DNA from: Gammaproteobacteria bacterium
GTDB taxonomy: Bacteria > Pseudomonadota > Gammaproteobacteria > Steroidobacterales > Steroidobacteraceae
NCBI GenBank assembly: GCA_011391405.1
Contig: JAABQQ010000216.1
Span: forward strand, 25,511-89,510
DNA: 64,000 bases
Direction: 5' to 3'
Shown: positions 35,283 to 44,440 of the stretch, one piece after another
How the letters are laid out: every line of letters starts with the position of its first letter
Numbering within the stretch: the stretch's first letter is position 1
Translations under genes and position numbers: made by a program
The notes under the pieces: generated by a model
The model's input: the letters and a program-made list of their open reading frames with translations, nothing else
Databases searched by the model: none
Told to the model about the DNA's origin: nothing

Positions 35283-36224
35283 ATGAACTCGACCCGTCGC
35301 TCCGCGAGCCTGCCGAGGACCCTCCGCTCGCTCGCGGCATTGGTCTGCAGCCTGCTGGTGTGCGGGGTCGCAGCAGGTGCGGCCTATCGCTACAAGGATT
35401 CGAGCGGCCAGTGGGTCTACACCGACCGACCCCCACCGCCCGGGCAGGCGTCACAAAGCGTGGCGCTGGGACGCGGCGGCGGACCGGCGCTCAAGATGAC
35501 CGTGGAACCGCGGTCCACGGAGTCGGGCGTTGCGCTGGTGGCGATCAACCAGTGCCAGTGCGTCGTCGAGTTCGCGGCCAAGGCGCGGACACTCGGTGGC
35601 GAAAAGCTGGGGCGCGGGACGGTGTCGCCGCAGTCGGAAAAAATCCTGCTCGACATTGCGGCGGCCGATGGACCCGCGGAGATTCGCTACGAATACGGCT
35701 ACGTGGTCGGAGAACCCGGCGCACAGCACCGGCCGTCACAACCCTATCGCGCGCCGTTCGCGCTGGCCCAGCGATTCGAGGTGACGCAGGCGCCGCCGGA
35801 TGCCGTCACGCACGTCGGCCCGGCGAGTCGCAGTGCCGTCGATATCGCGATGCCGGTTGGAACGGCCATTCACGCTGCGCGCGAGGGCGTGGTGATTAAC
35901 GTGGCTGCGCGGCATTTCAAGACCGGCCTCAGTCTGCAGAACATGGACGAGGCCAACTTCGTGCAGATCCTGCACGAGGACGGCACGCACGCGATCTATG
36001 CGCACCTGCAGCTGGACACCGTGCGGGTGAAGATCGGCCAGCGTGTCGCCCGCGGCGAATACATCGCCAACTCGGGCAACACGGGTTTTTCGACCGGGCC
36101 GCACCTGCACTTCGTCGTGTTGCGCAACATCGGCCTGCGCAGCGAGTCGGTCCCGGTCACGTTTGCGGGGCCCGGCGGCGCAGGCTCGACGCCGCGGAGC
36201 GGGCAGGCGCTGACGGCGTATTGA
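35283..36224 (+). CDS. Exported M23 peptidase-like protein with DUF4124 domain
   Basis: A 313-residue protein. Signal peptide about 1-35; DUF4124 module AYRYKDSSGQWVYTDRPPP follows (about 35-54). The M23/LytM domain (about 170-290) has SAVDIAMPVGTAI, with the metal Asp, YAHLQ, and GPHLHFVV with the late His ligands. The position just before AVD, usually a histidine ligand, is Ser/Arg here, so zinc binding and hydrolase activity are doubtful. It may be a degenerate LytM factor. The start at 35283 is preferred for the signal peptide; an upstream alternative at 35265 exists. Confidence 0.85.
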   Translation: MNSTRRSASLPRTLRSLAALVCSLLVCGVAAGAAYRYKDSSGQWVYTDRPPPPGQASQSVALGRGGGPALKMTVEPRSTESGVALVAINQCQCVVEFAAKARTLGGEKLGRGTVSPQSEKILLDIAAADGPAEIRYEYGYVVGEPGAQHRPSQPYRAPFALAQRFEVTQAPPDAVTHVGPASRSAVDIAMPVGTAIHAAREGVVINVAARHFKTGLSLQNMDEANFVQILHEDGTHAIYAHLQLDTVRVKIGQRVARGEYIANSGNTGFSTGPHLHFVVLRNIGLRSESVPVTFAGPGGAGSTPRSGQALTAY

Positions 36225-36243
36225 GCGCTCAGGATGCTAAGGT

Positions 36244-36504
36244 CCGCTGGAGGGGTTGCGGTCTTTCTCTGCGTTCCGAGGTCTCACGCGCATCGCAAAC
36301 AAATAGGGGACGTGCACCTATTTCCCGATAACTCTGACGGGAAATAGGTGCACGTCCCCTATTTGTTTGCGGCGAGCCTTGCTCAAACGGGTGCTCGGCG
36401 ATGGTGTCAGCGAAGCAACAGAACCCGCAGTGCCGCCTCGCACCTGCGTTCGAGCTGCGGCGTTCGACACGGACCGCAGAGAAAGACCGCAACCCCTCCA
36501 GCGG
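36244..36504. repeat. Nested palindromic element bounded by 30-base perfect inverted repeats
   Basis: Outer arms 36244-36273 and 36475-36504 are perfect reverse complements over 30 bases. Inside lies a second perfect inverted repeat (36294-36371), off-centre toward the left arm. The rest of the interior (36372-36474) has no recognisable gene. The element fills nearly all of the 303-base gap between convergent genes and may also act as a two-way terminator. Its origin is not known. Confidence 0.9.
36294..36371. repeat. REPIN-like long hairpin (two inverted REP-type hairpins)
   Basis: Arms 36294-36327 and 36338-36371 match perfectly over 34 bases with a 10-base loop. Each arm contains its own smaller inverted repeat, AAATAGG...CCTATTT, with a 9-base loop (36301-36323 and 36342-36364). 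Two REP-type hairpins in opposite orientation are the structure of a REPIN, which is mobilised by RAYT (REP-associated tyrosine transposase) enzymes. No RAYT gene is in the window. Confidence 0.8.
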
Positions 36505-36527
36505 GCCAGCGCACCTGGATCGACGGC

Positions 36528-38609
36528 CTACTGACCCCGCAATTCGCGCACGAGCTGCGCCAGCGTCGGCACCGGCGGCGAGCACGTCATGCCGCGGCAG
36601 ACGTACGCAACCGCGCCGCCCAGTGCTTTCTTGCTGGCCAGCGCGGCCGGCAGATTGCGCGCATCGGTTGGCACGGCGACGATCATGCGATGGGGATCGT
36701 AGAGCTTGTCGACCTCGCTGCGCCACACGTCGAGTTCGTCACTGTCACCGCGCAGCACCAGGATCCACGGCGGCGACGTGATTTCCTCGAGCGCCATCAG
36801 CAGCGTGCCGTGCCCGTGCGGATACCGCTCGATTGCCGCATGTGCCGACCTCAGCGTCGCTTCCGCGGCGTCGATATAACGCGTTTCGCCGAGCAGGTAA
36901 CCGAGCCTGATCAGCACGCGGGCCGCGACGCCATTGCCGGCGGGCGTGGCATCGTCCGAGAACGTCTTTGGACGCAAGATCAGCGACTCGTGGTCATCGG
37001 CCGTGAAAAAGAATCCGCCGGCCTCGTGATCGGTGAAATGCTCGAGCATCACGTCGACGAGTTCGACGGCCCAGGCGAGGGCGTCGGCATCCCAGCGTGC
37101 TTCCAGCAGTTCCAGCAAGCCCCACGCCAGCATGGCGTAGTCGTCGAGGTAGGCGGGGAAACGGGATTCGCCGTCCGTGTGCACGGCCAGCAGTCGTCCA
37201 TCCTTCCAGCAGCGTGCCCGCAGGAAATGCATGGCCTGCACTGCGGCACCTGCCAGGTCGTCACGTTCGAGCACACGGCTGGCGCGTGCCAGTCCGCCGA
37301 TCGTCATGCCATTCCATGACGTCAGGATTTTCTCGTCGCGACCCGGCCAGACCCGCTCATTCCTCACCTCGAGCAACCGCGCCCGTGCTTCGTCGATGCG
37401 GGTTTCGACGGTAACTTCGTCGAGCCTTAGATCGGTCGCGATATCGGCGAGCGACTTGAACGAATGCAGGTGCCACTGGCCTTCGAAATTCGCGTCGCGG
37501 TCGAGGCCGAAACGCTGGGCGAAAGGCTCGTACTGCTCGACATCGAGCAGGTCTCGTACCTCGTCCGGTGTCCAGACGTAGAACTTGCCTTCATGGCCTT
37601 CGGAATCCGCATCCAGCGTTGAGTAGAAACCGCCCTCGGGCGAGCGCAGGTCGCGCAGCAGCCAGTCAGCCGTTTCTGCCGTGACGCGGCGGAACAGCGT
37701 TTCGCCGGTGGCGACGGCAGCCTGCGCGTACACACCGAGCAGCTGTGCGTTGTCGTACAGCATCTTTTCAAAGTGCGGGATCATCCAGTACGGGTCAACG
37801 GAGTAGCGGCAGAAGCCGCCGCCGAGCTGGTCGTACAGGCCACCTTCGCCCATGCGCGTCAGCGTGAGCGTCGCCATGTAGAGCGCCTGCAGGTCGGGCT
37901 CTTCGCTTGCGGCCGACGCGCGCCAGGTGCGCAGCAGCAGCTCGAGGTTGGCCGGGTGCGGGAACTTGGGGGCCTCGCCGAAGCCGCCGAAACTGCCGTC
38001 GAATTCGCGCTGCAGGGTGGCACGGGCCGTCAGCAGGGGTTCACTCGATAGTCCTGCGCCCACGGAAGCCGTGGGGGGCTGCAACTGCCCGAGCACGTCG
38101 ACCAGCTTGTCGCCGTACTCCTTGAGGTCGCCACGGCGCGTCTTGTAGAAATCGTCCACCTTCTCGAGCACGGCGCGGAAACCCGGCATGCCGTAACGCT
38201 GCTCGGGCGGGAAGTACGTGCCCGAAAAGAACGGCCTGTGCGAATCGGGCGCCAGGAACATCGTGAGCGGCCAGCCGCCGCCCGCCTGGTTCATCACCTG
38301 GTGCGCGGTCTGGTAGATGCGGTCGAGGTCGGGGCGTTCCTCGCGATCCACCTTGATGTTTACGAACAGCTCGTTCATGAGCGCAGCGGTCGCGGGATCT
38401 TCGAACGATTCGTGCGCCATGACGTGGCACCAGTGACAGGCCGAATAGCCGATCGACAGCAGGATCGGCTTGTCGAGCTTGCGCGCGAGATCGAGCGCCT
38501 CCGCTCCCCAGGGGTGCCAATCGACGGGGTTCGAGGCGTGCTGGCGCAGGTAAGGGCTGGTCTCGGCCGCCAGGGAATTCCTGGTGCCGGTGGGGCTGGA
38601 CGAAGTCAT
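36528..38609 (-). CDS. DUF255 thioredoxin domain-containing protein (YyaL/SPATA20-like)
   Basis: A 693-residue cytosolic protein. The opening [22 protein letters not shown], then [20 protein letters not shown] with the CxxC-type redox motif (about 55-62) and [13 protein letters not shown] define the DUF255 thioredoxin domain (about 8-165). The rest is a six-hairpin-like alpha/alpha barrel (about 200-600) resembling N-acylglucosamine epimerases, with [25 protein letters not shown] conserved. The function is unknown. It is divergent from rlmI with 78 bases between starts; a TATGAT -10-like box lies there on its strand. Confidence 0.93.
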   Translation of the reverse strand: MTSSSPTGTRNSLAAETSPYLRQHASNPVDWHPWGAEALDLARKLDKPILLSIGYSACHWCHVMAHESFEDPATAALMNELFVNIKVDREERPDLDRIYQTAHQVMNQAGGGWPLTMFLAPDSHRPFFSGTYFPPEQRYGMPGFRAVLEKVDDFYKTRRGDLKEYGDKLVDVLGQLQPPTASVGAGLSSEPLLTARATLQREFDGSFGGFGEAPKFPHPANLELLLRTWRASAASEEPDLQALYMATLTLTRMGEGGLYDQLGGGFCRYSVDPYWMIPHFEKMLYDNAQLLGVYAQAAVATGETLFRRVTAETADWLLRDLRSPEGGFYSTLDADSEGHEGKFYVWTPDEVRDLLDVEQYEPFAQRFGLDRDANFEGQWHLHSFKSLADIATDLRLDEVTVETRIDEARARLLEVRNERVWPGRDEKILTSWNGMTIGGLARASRVLERDDLAGAAVQAMHFLRARCWKDGRLLAVHTDGESRFPAYLDDYAMLAWGLLELLEARWDADALAWAVELVDVMLEHFTDHEAGGFFFTADDHESLILRPKTFSDDATPAGNGVAARVLIRLGYLLGETRYIDAAEATLRSAHAAIERYPHGHGTLLMALEEITSPPWILVLRGDSDELDVWRSEVDKLYDPHRMIVAVPTDARNLPAALASKKALGGAVAYVCRGMTCSPPVPTLAQLVRELRGQ

Positions 38610-38687
38610 GGCGGAACCTGACGGGGTTCGGTCGGCTAGAATGCGGGAATCATAACGGAAGGCTGCCGCTCGCCGGCGGAAACGCGC

Positions 38688-39914
38688 ATGTCAACGCCGC
38701 CCCCGGCACCCTCGACTTCGTCCAGCGAACTCCCCGAACTGCGGCTCAAGCCGCGCGAGGAGCGTCGCATCGCGGGCGGGCACCTCTGGATTTTCAGCAA
38801 CGAGGTCGACACGGTACGCACGCCTCTCACGGCGTTCGCAACCGGGGCGCACTGTCGCGTCGTTGCGAGCAACGACCGCTTCCTGGGCTACGCCTACGTC
38901 AATCCGCACGCACTGATCTGCGCGCGCATCCTCGGGCGCGATCCGGAATTCGCTCCCGGCAAGTCGCTGATCGTGCACCGGCTGCAGGTGGCACTGGCGC
39001 TGCGCGAAAAGTTGTATTCGCAGCCTTTTTACCGCCTCGTCTACGGCGAATCCGACGGGCTACCGGGACTGGTACTCGATCGCTTCGGCGACATCGTCGT
39101 CGGCCAGATCGGCACGGCGGGCATGGAAACGATGAAGCCAGCGATCGTCGAAGCGGTCGACAAAGTGCTCGGACCGAAGGCGCTGATCTGGAAAAACGAC
39201 TCGGGAGCCCGTGAACTCGAAGGCCTGCCGAGCTACGTCGAGACCGCGATCGGGCCCGACATCGAAGAAACGGTGGTCGAGGAAAACGGCGTTCGCTTTT
39301 TCGTGCCGATGGGTCACGGCCAGAAGACCGGCTGGTTCTACGACCAGGCGTACAACCGGCGGGCGCTGCTGAAGTACGTCAAGGGTGCGCGCGTCCTCGA
39401 CGTTTTCAGCTACCTGGGTGCGTGGGGACTCGCGGCCGCCGCCGCGGGTGCCAGCCAGGTGCTGTGCGTGGACTCGTCGGCGCCTGCGCTCGATCTGCTG
39501 CAGCGTTCCGCTGCGGCCAATGGCCTGCACAACGTCCGTACCGAGCGCGCGGATGCATTCGACGCACTGGCGACGCTGCGTGAGGCGGGTGAGAGGTTCG
39601 ACGTGGTCATCATCGACCCGCCGGCGTTCATCAAGCGGCGCAAGGACATCCCGAAAGGGCAGGCGGCCTATCGCAAGCTCAATCAGCAGGCGATGCAGGT
39701 GCTGGCACGTGACGGTTTCCTGGTCTCCTGCTCGTGTTCGCACCACCTCGGTCTGGACGACCTCATGGTCACGATCCAGCAGGCAGCGCGCCACGTCGAC
39801 CGCTTCGCGCAGGTTCTGGAAGTCGGCGGGCATGCCCCCGACCACCCGCTCCATCCGGCGATCGCCGAGACGCGTTACCTGAAGTCGCTGTTCTGCCGGG
39901 TCGTGCAGGACTGA
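38688..39914 (+). CDS. Class I SAM-dependent rRNA (cytosine-C5) methyltransferase, RlmI-like
   Basis: A 408-residue protein. A PUA domain (about 15-95, [10 protein letters not shown]) is followed by the RlmI linker with [17 protein letters not shown] and the Rossmann methyltransferase: [32 protein letters not shown] (SAM site), [19 protein letters not shown] and SCSCSHH with the catalytic-region cysteines. E. coli RlmI methylates C1962 of 23S rRNA; the same substrate is likely but not certain. Forty-five bases before lgt. Confidence 0.9.
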   Translation: MSTPPPAPSTSSSELPELRLKPREERRIAGGHLWIFSNEVDTVRTPLTAFATGAHCRVVASNDRFLGYAYVNPHALICARILGRDPEFAPGKSLIVHRLQVALALREKLYSQPFYRLVYGESDGLPGLVLDRFGDIVVGQIGTAGMETMKPAIVEAVDKVLGPKALIWKNDSGARELEGLPSYVETAIGPDIEETVVEENGVRFFVPMGHGQKTGWFYDQAYNRRALLKYVKGARVLDVFSYLGAWGLAAAAAGASQVLCVDSSAPALDLLQRSAAANGLHNVRTERADAFDALATLREAGERFDVVIIDPPAFIKRRKDIPKGQAAYRKLNQQAMQVLARDGFLVSCSCSHHLGLDDLMVTIQQAARHVDRFAQVLEVGGHAPDHPLHPAIAETRYLKSLFCRVVQD

Positions 39915-39959
39915 GACGGACGGGCGATCAGGCAGTCCCACAGGTAAGATACGCGGCCG

Positions 39960-40757
39960 ATGTTCGTCTATCCGCAACCCGATCCCATCGCGCTGTCGTT
40001 AGGACCGCTGCACGTCCGCTGGTACGGCCTCATGTACCTGGTGGGCTTTCTGTCGGCCTGGTGGCTGGCTCGCCGCCGCGCTGGACGTCCCGAGTCCACC
40101 TGGAAGCCGGTCGAGGTCGACGACCTCATCTTCTTCGCCGCCGTCGGCATCATCCTGGGCGGACGCCTGGGCTGGATGCTGTTTTACGGCACCGAGCGAA
40201 TCCTGAGCGAGCCGCTAAGCGTGCTCCGTATCTGGGAAGGCGGGATGTCGTTTCACGGCGGCCTGGTCGGCACGCTCGTCGCGTTGGCGCTCTTCGCGCG
40301 CAGCCGCAAGAAGCTACTGGTCGACGTGTTCGACTTCGCTGCGCCGCTCCCCGCCATTGGCTTCGGCGCGGGCCGCGTCGGCAACTTCATCAATGGCGAG
40401 CTCTGGGGCAAGCCGACGGACGTGCCCTGGGCCGTGGTGGTCGACGGTGTGCCTGTGCACGCCTCGCAGCTGTACGAAGCGACGCTCGAAGGTCTCGTGC
40501 TGTTCGTGATCCTCTGGTGGTTTACGTCCAAACCGCGGTTCCGCTGGGCGCCCTCGGGGTTGTTCCTGGTCTGTTACGGCGTGTTCCGCTTCCTGATCGA
40601 GTTCGTGCGCGTGCCCGATGCGAACCGCGGTTACCTGATTTTGGACTGGGTGACGATGGGGCAGATCCTGTCGCTGCCGATGATCCTGATCGGCCTCGCG
40701 ATGCTGTTCGTCGCGTACCGGCAGCGGCAGCCCTCCGGCAACTTCAACGCGTCCTGA
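39960..40757 (+). CDS. lgt: Prolipoprotein diacylglyceryl transferase
   Basis: A 265-residue inner-membrane enzyme with seven predicted helices that attaches diacylglycerol to lipoprotein cysteines. The family landmarks are [12 protein letters not shown] (about 19), [22 protein letters not shown] with the essential His (about 101) and the Lgt signature [13 protein letters not shown] (about 138). DANRGY and the C-terminal helix are normal. ATG at 39960; 5 bases before thyA, an arrangement (lgt-thyA) conserved in many gammaproteobacteria. Confidence 0.97.
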   Translation: MFVYPQPDPIALSLGPLHVRWYGLMYLVGFLSAWWLARRRAGRPESTWKPVEVDDLIFFAAVGIILGGRLGWMLFYGTERILSEPLSVLRIWEGGMSFHGGLVGTLVALALFARSRKKLLVDVFDFAAPLPAIGFGAGRVGNFINGELWGKPTDVPWAVVVDGVPVHASQLYEATLEGLVLFVILWWFTSKPRFRWAPSGLFLVCYGVFRFLIEFVRVPDANRGYLILDWVTMGQILSLPMILIGLAMLFVAYRQRQPSGNFNAS

Positions 40758-40762
40758 TCTCG

Positions 40763-41557
40763 ATGCGGCAATACCACGCTCTGCTGCAGCACATCCTCGA
40801 TCATGGCGCCGAAAAGGGCGACCGCACCGGCACCGGCACACGCTCCGTGTTCGGCTGGCAGATGCGGTTCGACCTGAACGACGGCTTCCCGTTGCTGACG
40901 ACGAAGAAGCTGCACCTGAAGTCGGTCGTCCATGAACTGCTCTGGTTCCTGAGCGGGGACACCAACGTGCGCTACCTGCGTGAGCAAGGCGTCACCATCT
41001 GGGACGAATGGGCCGATGCCAATGGCGAACTTGGCCCGGTCTACGGCGCGCAGTGGCGCCAATGGACGTCAGCTGACGGTCAGAAGATCGACCAGATTGC
41101 ACGCGCCATCGACCTGATCAAGCGCGACCCGAACTCGCGCCGGATCATCGTCAGTGCCTGGAACGTGGGCGAGCTCGAGCGCATGGCGCTCACGCCGTGC
41201 CACGCGCTGTTCCAGTTCTACGTGGCGGGCGGCAAGCTGTCGTGCCAGCTGTACCAGCGCAGCGCCGACGTGTTCCTCGGCGTGCCGTTCAACATCGCGT
41301 CCTACGCGCTGCTCACGCACATGGTCGCGCAGCAGTGCGACCTCGGCGTCGGCGATTTCGTCTGGACGGGCGGCGATACGCACCTCTACGTCAATCACTT
41401 CGACCAGGCACGGCTGCAGCTCTCGCGTGAACTGCTGCCGCTGCCGCAACTCGTCATCAAGCGCCGGCCGGACTCGATCTTCGATTACCGCTTCGAGGAC
41501 TTCGAGTTCGCCGGATACCAGGCACACCCCGCGATCAAGGCACCCATCGCCGTATGA
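40763..41557 (+). CDS. thyA: Thymidylate synthase
   Basis: A 264-residue enzyme that methylates dUMP to dTMP using methylene-THF, giving dihydrofolate. [19 protein letters not shown] (residues 20-38) and [20 protein letters not shown] form the start; the catalytic Cys is in [12 protein letters not shown] (about 146), with [20 protein letters not shown] downstream. Length is that of the E. coli enzyme. Starts 5 bases after lgt; its stop overlaps the SET gene by 4 bases. The folate cycle is completed by folA two genes on. Confidence 0.97.
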   Translation: MRQYHALLQHILDHGAEKGDRTGTGTRSVFGWQMRFDLNDGFPLLTTKKLHLKSVVHELLWFLSGDTNVRYLREQGVTIWDEWADANGELGPVYGAQWRQWTSADGQKIDQIARAIDLIKRDPNSRRIIVSAWNVGELERMALTPCHALFQFYVAGGKLSCQLYQRSADVFLGVPFNIASYALLTHMVAQQCDLGVGDFVWTGGDTHLYVNHFDQARLQLSRELLPLPQLVIKRRPDSIFDYRFEDFEFAGYQAHPAIKAPIAV

Positions 41558-42201
41558 AGAAGACTCCCTCGAAAAAGCCCGTGACCAGGTCGTCGAAGAC
41601 CGCCGTGACGCACCACGCGCACATGCGCCATGCGCAGAAGACGGCAAAACCGACGAAGGCCGAGAGCAATCCGCTGCACGTCGTGAAACGCTCGAAGATC
41701 CATGGCCGCGGCGTGTATGCGGCCCGCCGCATCCGCAGCGGCACGCGCATCATCGAGTACGTGGGCGACCGCATCTCGCACGAGGAAGCGGACTCGCGTT
41801 ACGAGATGAAGGCCGACGATGACGGCCACACCTTCCTGTTCGTCGTCGATGACGATCTCTGCATCGACGCCGGCGTCGGCGGCAATCCTGCGCGCTTCAT
41901 CAACCACAAGTGCGACGCGAACTGCGAGACGATCATCGAAGGCCGCCGGGTCTTCATCGAGGCGATCCGCACGATCCAGCCGGGCGAGGAACTGGGGTAC
42001 GACTACCAGCTGACCTGGGAAAGCACTGACGACCCCGCCGAGCTGGCGCTCTACGACTGCCGTTGTGGCGCTGCGAACTGCCGCGGGACGATGCTTGATC
42101 GCGAGTCGATCGACGCCAGGAAGAAAAAGAAGCAGGCGGCTGCCAGGAAGAAAGCTGCTGCCAAGGTCAGGAAACCCGCCGCGAAACGCAAGCAGGCCTG
42201 A
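41554..42201 (+). CDS. SET-domain protein-lysine methyltransferase with histone H1-like tail
   Basis: A 215-residue protein. Residues 1-40 are Lys/Thr/His-rich; the SET domain (about 45-150) has [23 protein letters not shown] (NHxCxxN, SAM/active site) and [12 protein letters not shown] with the catalytic-region Tyr; the post-[15 protein letters not shown] supplies zinc cysteines. The last 30 residues ([19 protein letters not shown]...) are a Lys/Ala-rich tail like histone H1 or bacterial Hc1/AlgP-like tails. It is coupled to thyA by ATGA and lies 8 bases before folA. The substrate is unknown. Confidence 0.9.
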   Translation: MKKTPSKKPVTRSSKTAVTHHAHMRHAQKTAKPTKAESNPLHVVKRSKIHGRGVYAARRIRSGTRIIEYVGDRISHEEADSRYEMKADDDGHTFLFVVDDDLCIDAGVGGNPARFINHKCDANCETIIEGRRVFIEAIRTIQPGEELGYDYQLTWESTDDPAELALYDCRCGAANCRGTMLDRESIDARKKKKQAAARKKAAAKVRKPAAKRKQA

Positions 42202-42209
42202 GGATCGCG

Positions 42210-42761
42210 ATGCCGCTCGTCTCGATCATCGTGGCGACGGACGAGCGGGGTGCGATCGGGCGCGACGGTGGACTGCCGTGGCGCCTGCCCGACGACCTGA
42301 AGCGCTTCAAGACCCTGACGATGGGAAAACCGATCGTCATGGGTCGCAAGACGTGGGATTCGATTGGCAAGCCGTTGCCCGGGCGGCACAACATCGTCAT
42401 CACGCGGCAGGCCGGGTTTGACGTGCCCGGTGTCACCGTCGTTGCATCCCTCGACGATGCGTTGACCGTTGCAGGCGACGTGCCCGAGGTCTGCATCATC
42501 GGCGGTGCGGAGATCTATCGACTGGCGTTGTCGCGCACGAACCTCATACATTTGACGCGTGTGCATGCGGTTGTCGACGCGGACACGTATTTCCCGGAGC
42601 TCGGTGCCAACGAGTGGAATGAACTGTTGATCGAGAAGCACGCGGCGGACGAGAAGCACACGTACGCGTACAGCTGCGTCGAGCTGCGCAGACGGAGCCC
42701 TGTGGAGGATTCGCTCTTCAACCGGCAAGCACCCCCGTCGCTCCAATCTGCCGATTCATAG
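42210..42761 (+). CDS. folA: Dihydrofolate reductase
   Basis: A 183-residue enzyme that reduces dihydrofolate to THF, replacing what ThyA oxidises. VSIIVATDERGAIGRDGGLPWRLPDDLKRFK, with the catalytic Asp of LPDDLKRFK (about 29), GKPIVMGRKTWDSIGKPLPGR and CIIGGAEIYRLAL are standard. The C-terminal 20 residues extend past the usual end and overlap the 3' end of the convergent flavoprotein gene by 44 bases. GAGGA precedes the ATG. Confidence 0.96.
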   Translation: MPLVSIIVATDERGAIGRDGGLPWRLPDDLKRFKTLTMGKPIVMGRKTWDSIGKPLPGRHNIVITRQAGFDVPGVTVVASLDDALTVAGDVPEVCIIGGAEIYRLALSRTNLIHLTRVHAVVDADTYFPELGANEWNELLIEKHAADEKHTYAYSCVELRRRSPVEDSLFNRQAPPSLQSADS

Positions 42762-44400
42762 GGTCGATCAGCACGCCCGGATTCAGAATTCCTTGCGGGT
42801 CGGCCACCTGCTTGGCGGCCGCCAGCATCTGCCGGAAGAGCGGATCCACTTCGCGCTCATAGCCGCTGCGGTGATCGCGACCGACGGCATGGTGGTGCGT
42901 GATGGTCCCACCGTGCGCGACAACGGCCTCGTTGGCGGCGAGCTTGATGTCCCGCCAGGCGGCAAGCGCGCTGGCGACACTGCCATCCGCAGCACGGGCG
43001 GCAAGGGTGAAGTAGGGCGCCGGGCCATCCGGATAGAGGTGCGTGAAGCGACAGGACAGCCGAGCCTTCTGGCCAGTCGTGCGCATGATCGCGCGACTGA
43101 CGTCTTCCTTGACGGAATTGTAGAAGATCTCGAAACGGTCCCAGGTGACCGCCGTTTCGAAGGTGTCCATGATCACGCCCAGCCCCACGGCGGGATCGCG
43201 CCAGTACGGCATGCGCATGAAGGCATCCCGCCAGGCGCCGGCCGCGCCGATGCGGTGTTCGACGGAGTCCTCGGACGACATCGATCGCGCCACGGCTTCG
43301 GCGTCGTAACGCCCACCGTGACTGCTCACGATCTCCAGTGCCCGGGCCATCCAGGCCTGCAGGGGATGGTCGTCCGATTCGAAGGCCAGCACGAGCATGG
43401 CCGTGCGGCCGTCGCCGACGCCGGCGAAAATTGTTTCCGCCGGATCGAGCAACCGGCAATTGCTCGGATGGAGTCCCGATTGCGCGAGTGCCCGGACGCA
43501 GGCGACGGCGGCGAAGTAGTCGTCGAACTGTGCCGAAGCAGACGCGCGGAATCGCGGCGGCACCTGCACTCGTACCCAGGCTTCGGTGACCACGCCAAGC
43601 GTGCCCTCGGAGCCAAGGACCAGTCGGTCAGGCGCCGGCCCCGCACCGGAACCGGGAAGCCGCCGTGTTTGCATCACGCCGGCTGGCGTCACCAGGCGCA
43701 TGGCCTCCACGAAGTCGTCGATGTGTGTCTGCAGCGTGGCGTAATGACCGCCTGCTCGCGTCGCGATCCACCCACCGAGGGATGAGAACTCGAAACTCTG
43801 CGGGAAGTGACGCAGCGTGAGCCGGTGCGTTTTCAATTGCGCCGCCAGTTCGGGGCCAAGGGCTCCGGCCTGGATGCGTGCTGCCCGACTGACCGGGTCA
43901 ACTTCCAGTACGCGGTTGAGACGCTCGAGATCGATCGACACCGTGCCCGCAAATCCGCTGCCAACCGCTGCCTCGACACCGCCACAGACACTGCTGCCGC
44001 CCCCGTAAGGAATCACGGCAACGTTGCCTGCCTGCGCCCAGTCGAGAATGTCGACGACGGCCTGCTCGTCATCTGGAAAGGCAACCCAGTCGGGTGCGGA
44101 GGGCGGTCGGCGCATCCACATGCGGGCGCAGTCGGCGTAGCTTTTGCCCGCACTGTGATTGAGGCGGTCAAGAGGGAACGCAGAGAAACAGTCGGCGAGT
44201 GTCGCGGGTGGTGCAACGCGTGGCGGCGCAAGGTCGAATTCCTCGACACGCGGTGCCGGCTTGTCCTCGAAGTGGGCGCCAACGCTTGCCAGCATCGACT
44301 GAACGATCGCGCGTTCTCGCGGATCGAGCACGGCGTCCGCCAGTCCCCAGCCCCAGAAGCGGCGTGGCGGTCGCCGTGAAAGAGAGGCATTCGCGTTCAT
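42718..44400 (-). CDS. FAD-binding oxidase, alkyldihydroxyacetonephosphate synthase-like
   Basis: A 560-residue PCMH-type flavoprotein (start at ATG 44400). VIPYGGGSSVCGGVE (FAD pyrophosphate loop, about 145), FEFSSLGGWIATRAGGHYATLQTHIDD (about 223) and VLGSEGTLGVVTEAW (about 280) are typical of AGPS and related bacterial enzymes; GGTITHHHAVGRDHRSGY near 520 is the AGPS-type His motif. Ether lipid synthesis is the eukaryotic role, but bacterial homologues may use other hydroxyacid substrates. It converges on folA (44-base overlap). Confidence 0.88.
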   Translation of the reverse strand: MNANASLSRRPPRRFWGWGLADAVLDPRERAIVQSMLASVGAHFEDKPAPRVEEFDLAPPRVAPPATLADCFSAFPLDRLNHSAGKSYADCARMWMRRPPSAPDWVAFPDDEQAVVDILDWAQAGNVAVIPYGGGSSVCGGVEAAVGSGFAGTVSIDLERLNRVLEVDPVSRAARIQAGALGPELAAQLKTHRLTLRHFPQSFEFSSLGGWIATRAGGHYATLQTHIDDFVEAMRLVTPAGVMQTRRLPGSGAGPAPDRLVLGSEGTLGVVTEAWVRVQVPPRFRASASAQFDDYFAAVACVRALAQSGLHPSNCRLLDPAETIFAGVGDGRTAMLVLAFESDDHPLQAWMARALEIVSSHGGRYDAEAVARSMSSEDSVEHRIGAAGAWRDAFMRMPYWRDPAVGLGVIMDTFETAVTWDRFEIFYNSVKEDVSRAIMRTTGQKARLSCRFTHLYPDGPAPYFTLAARAADGSVASALAAWRDIKLAANEAVVAHGGTITHHHAVGRDHRSGYEREVDPLFRQMLAAAKQVADPQGILNPGVLIDPMNRQIGATGVLAG

Positions 44401-44440
44401 GACGGTCCCCGCAGGATGGACTGATGGGTTCTCGCGAAGA

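Noticed and set aside
39734..41557. A 607-codon plus-strand frame ending in thymidylate synthase
   Set aside because: Upstream of the ATG at 40763 it is a shadow of rlmI and lgt. ThyA has its normal N-terminus and length from 40763.
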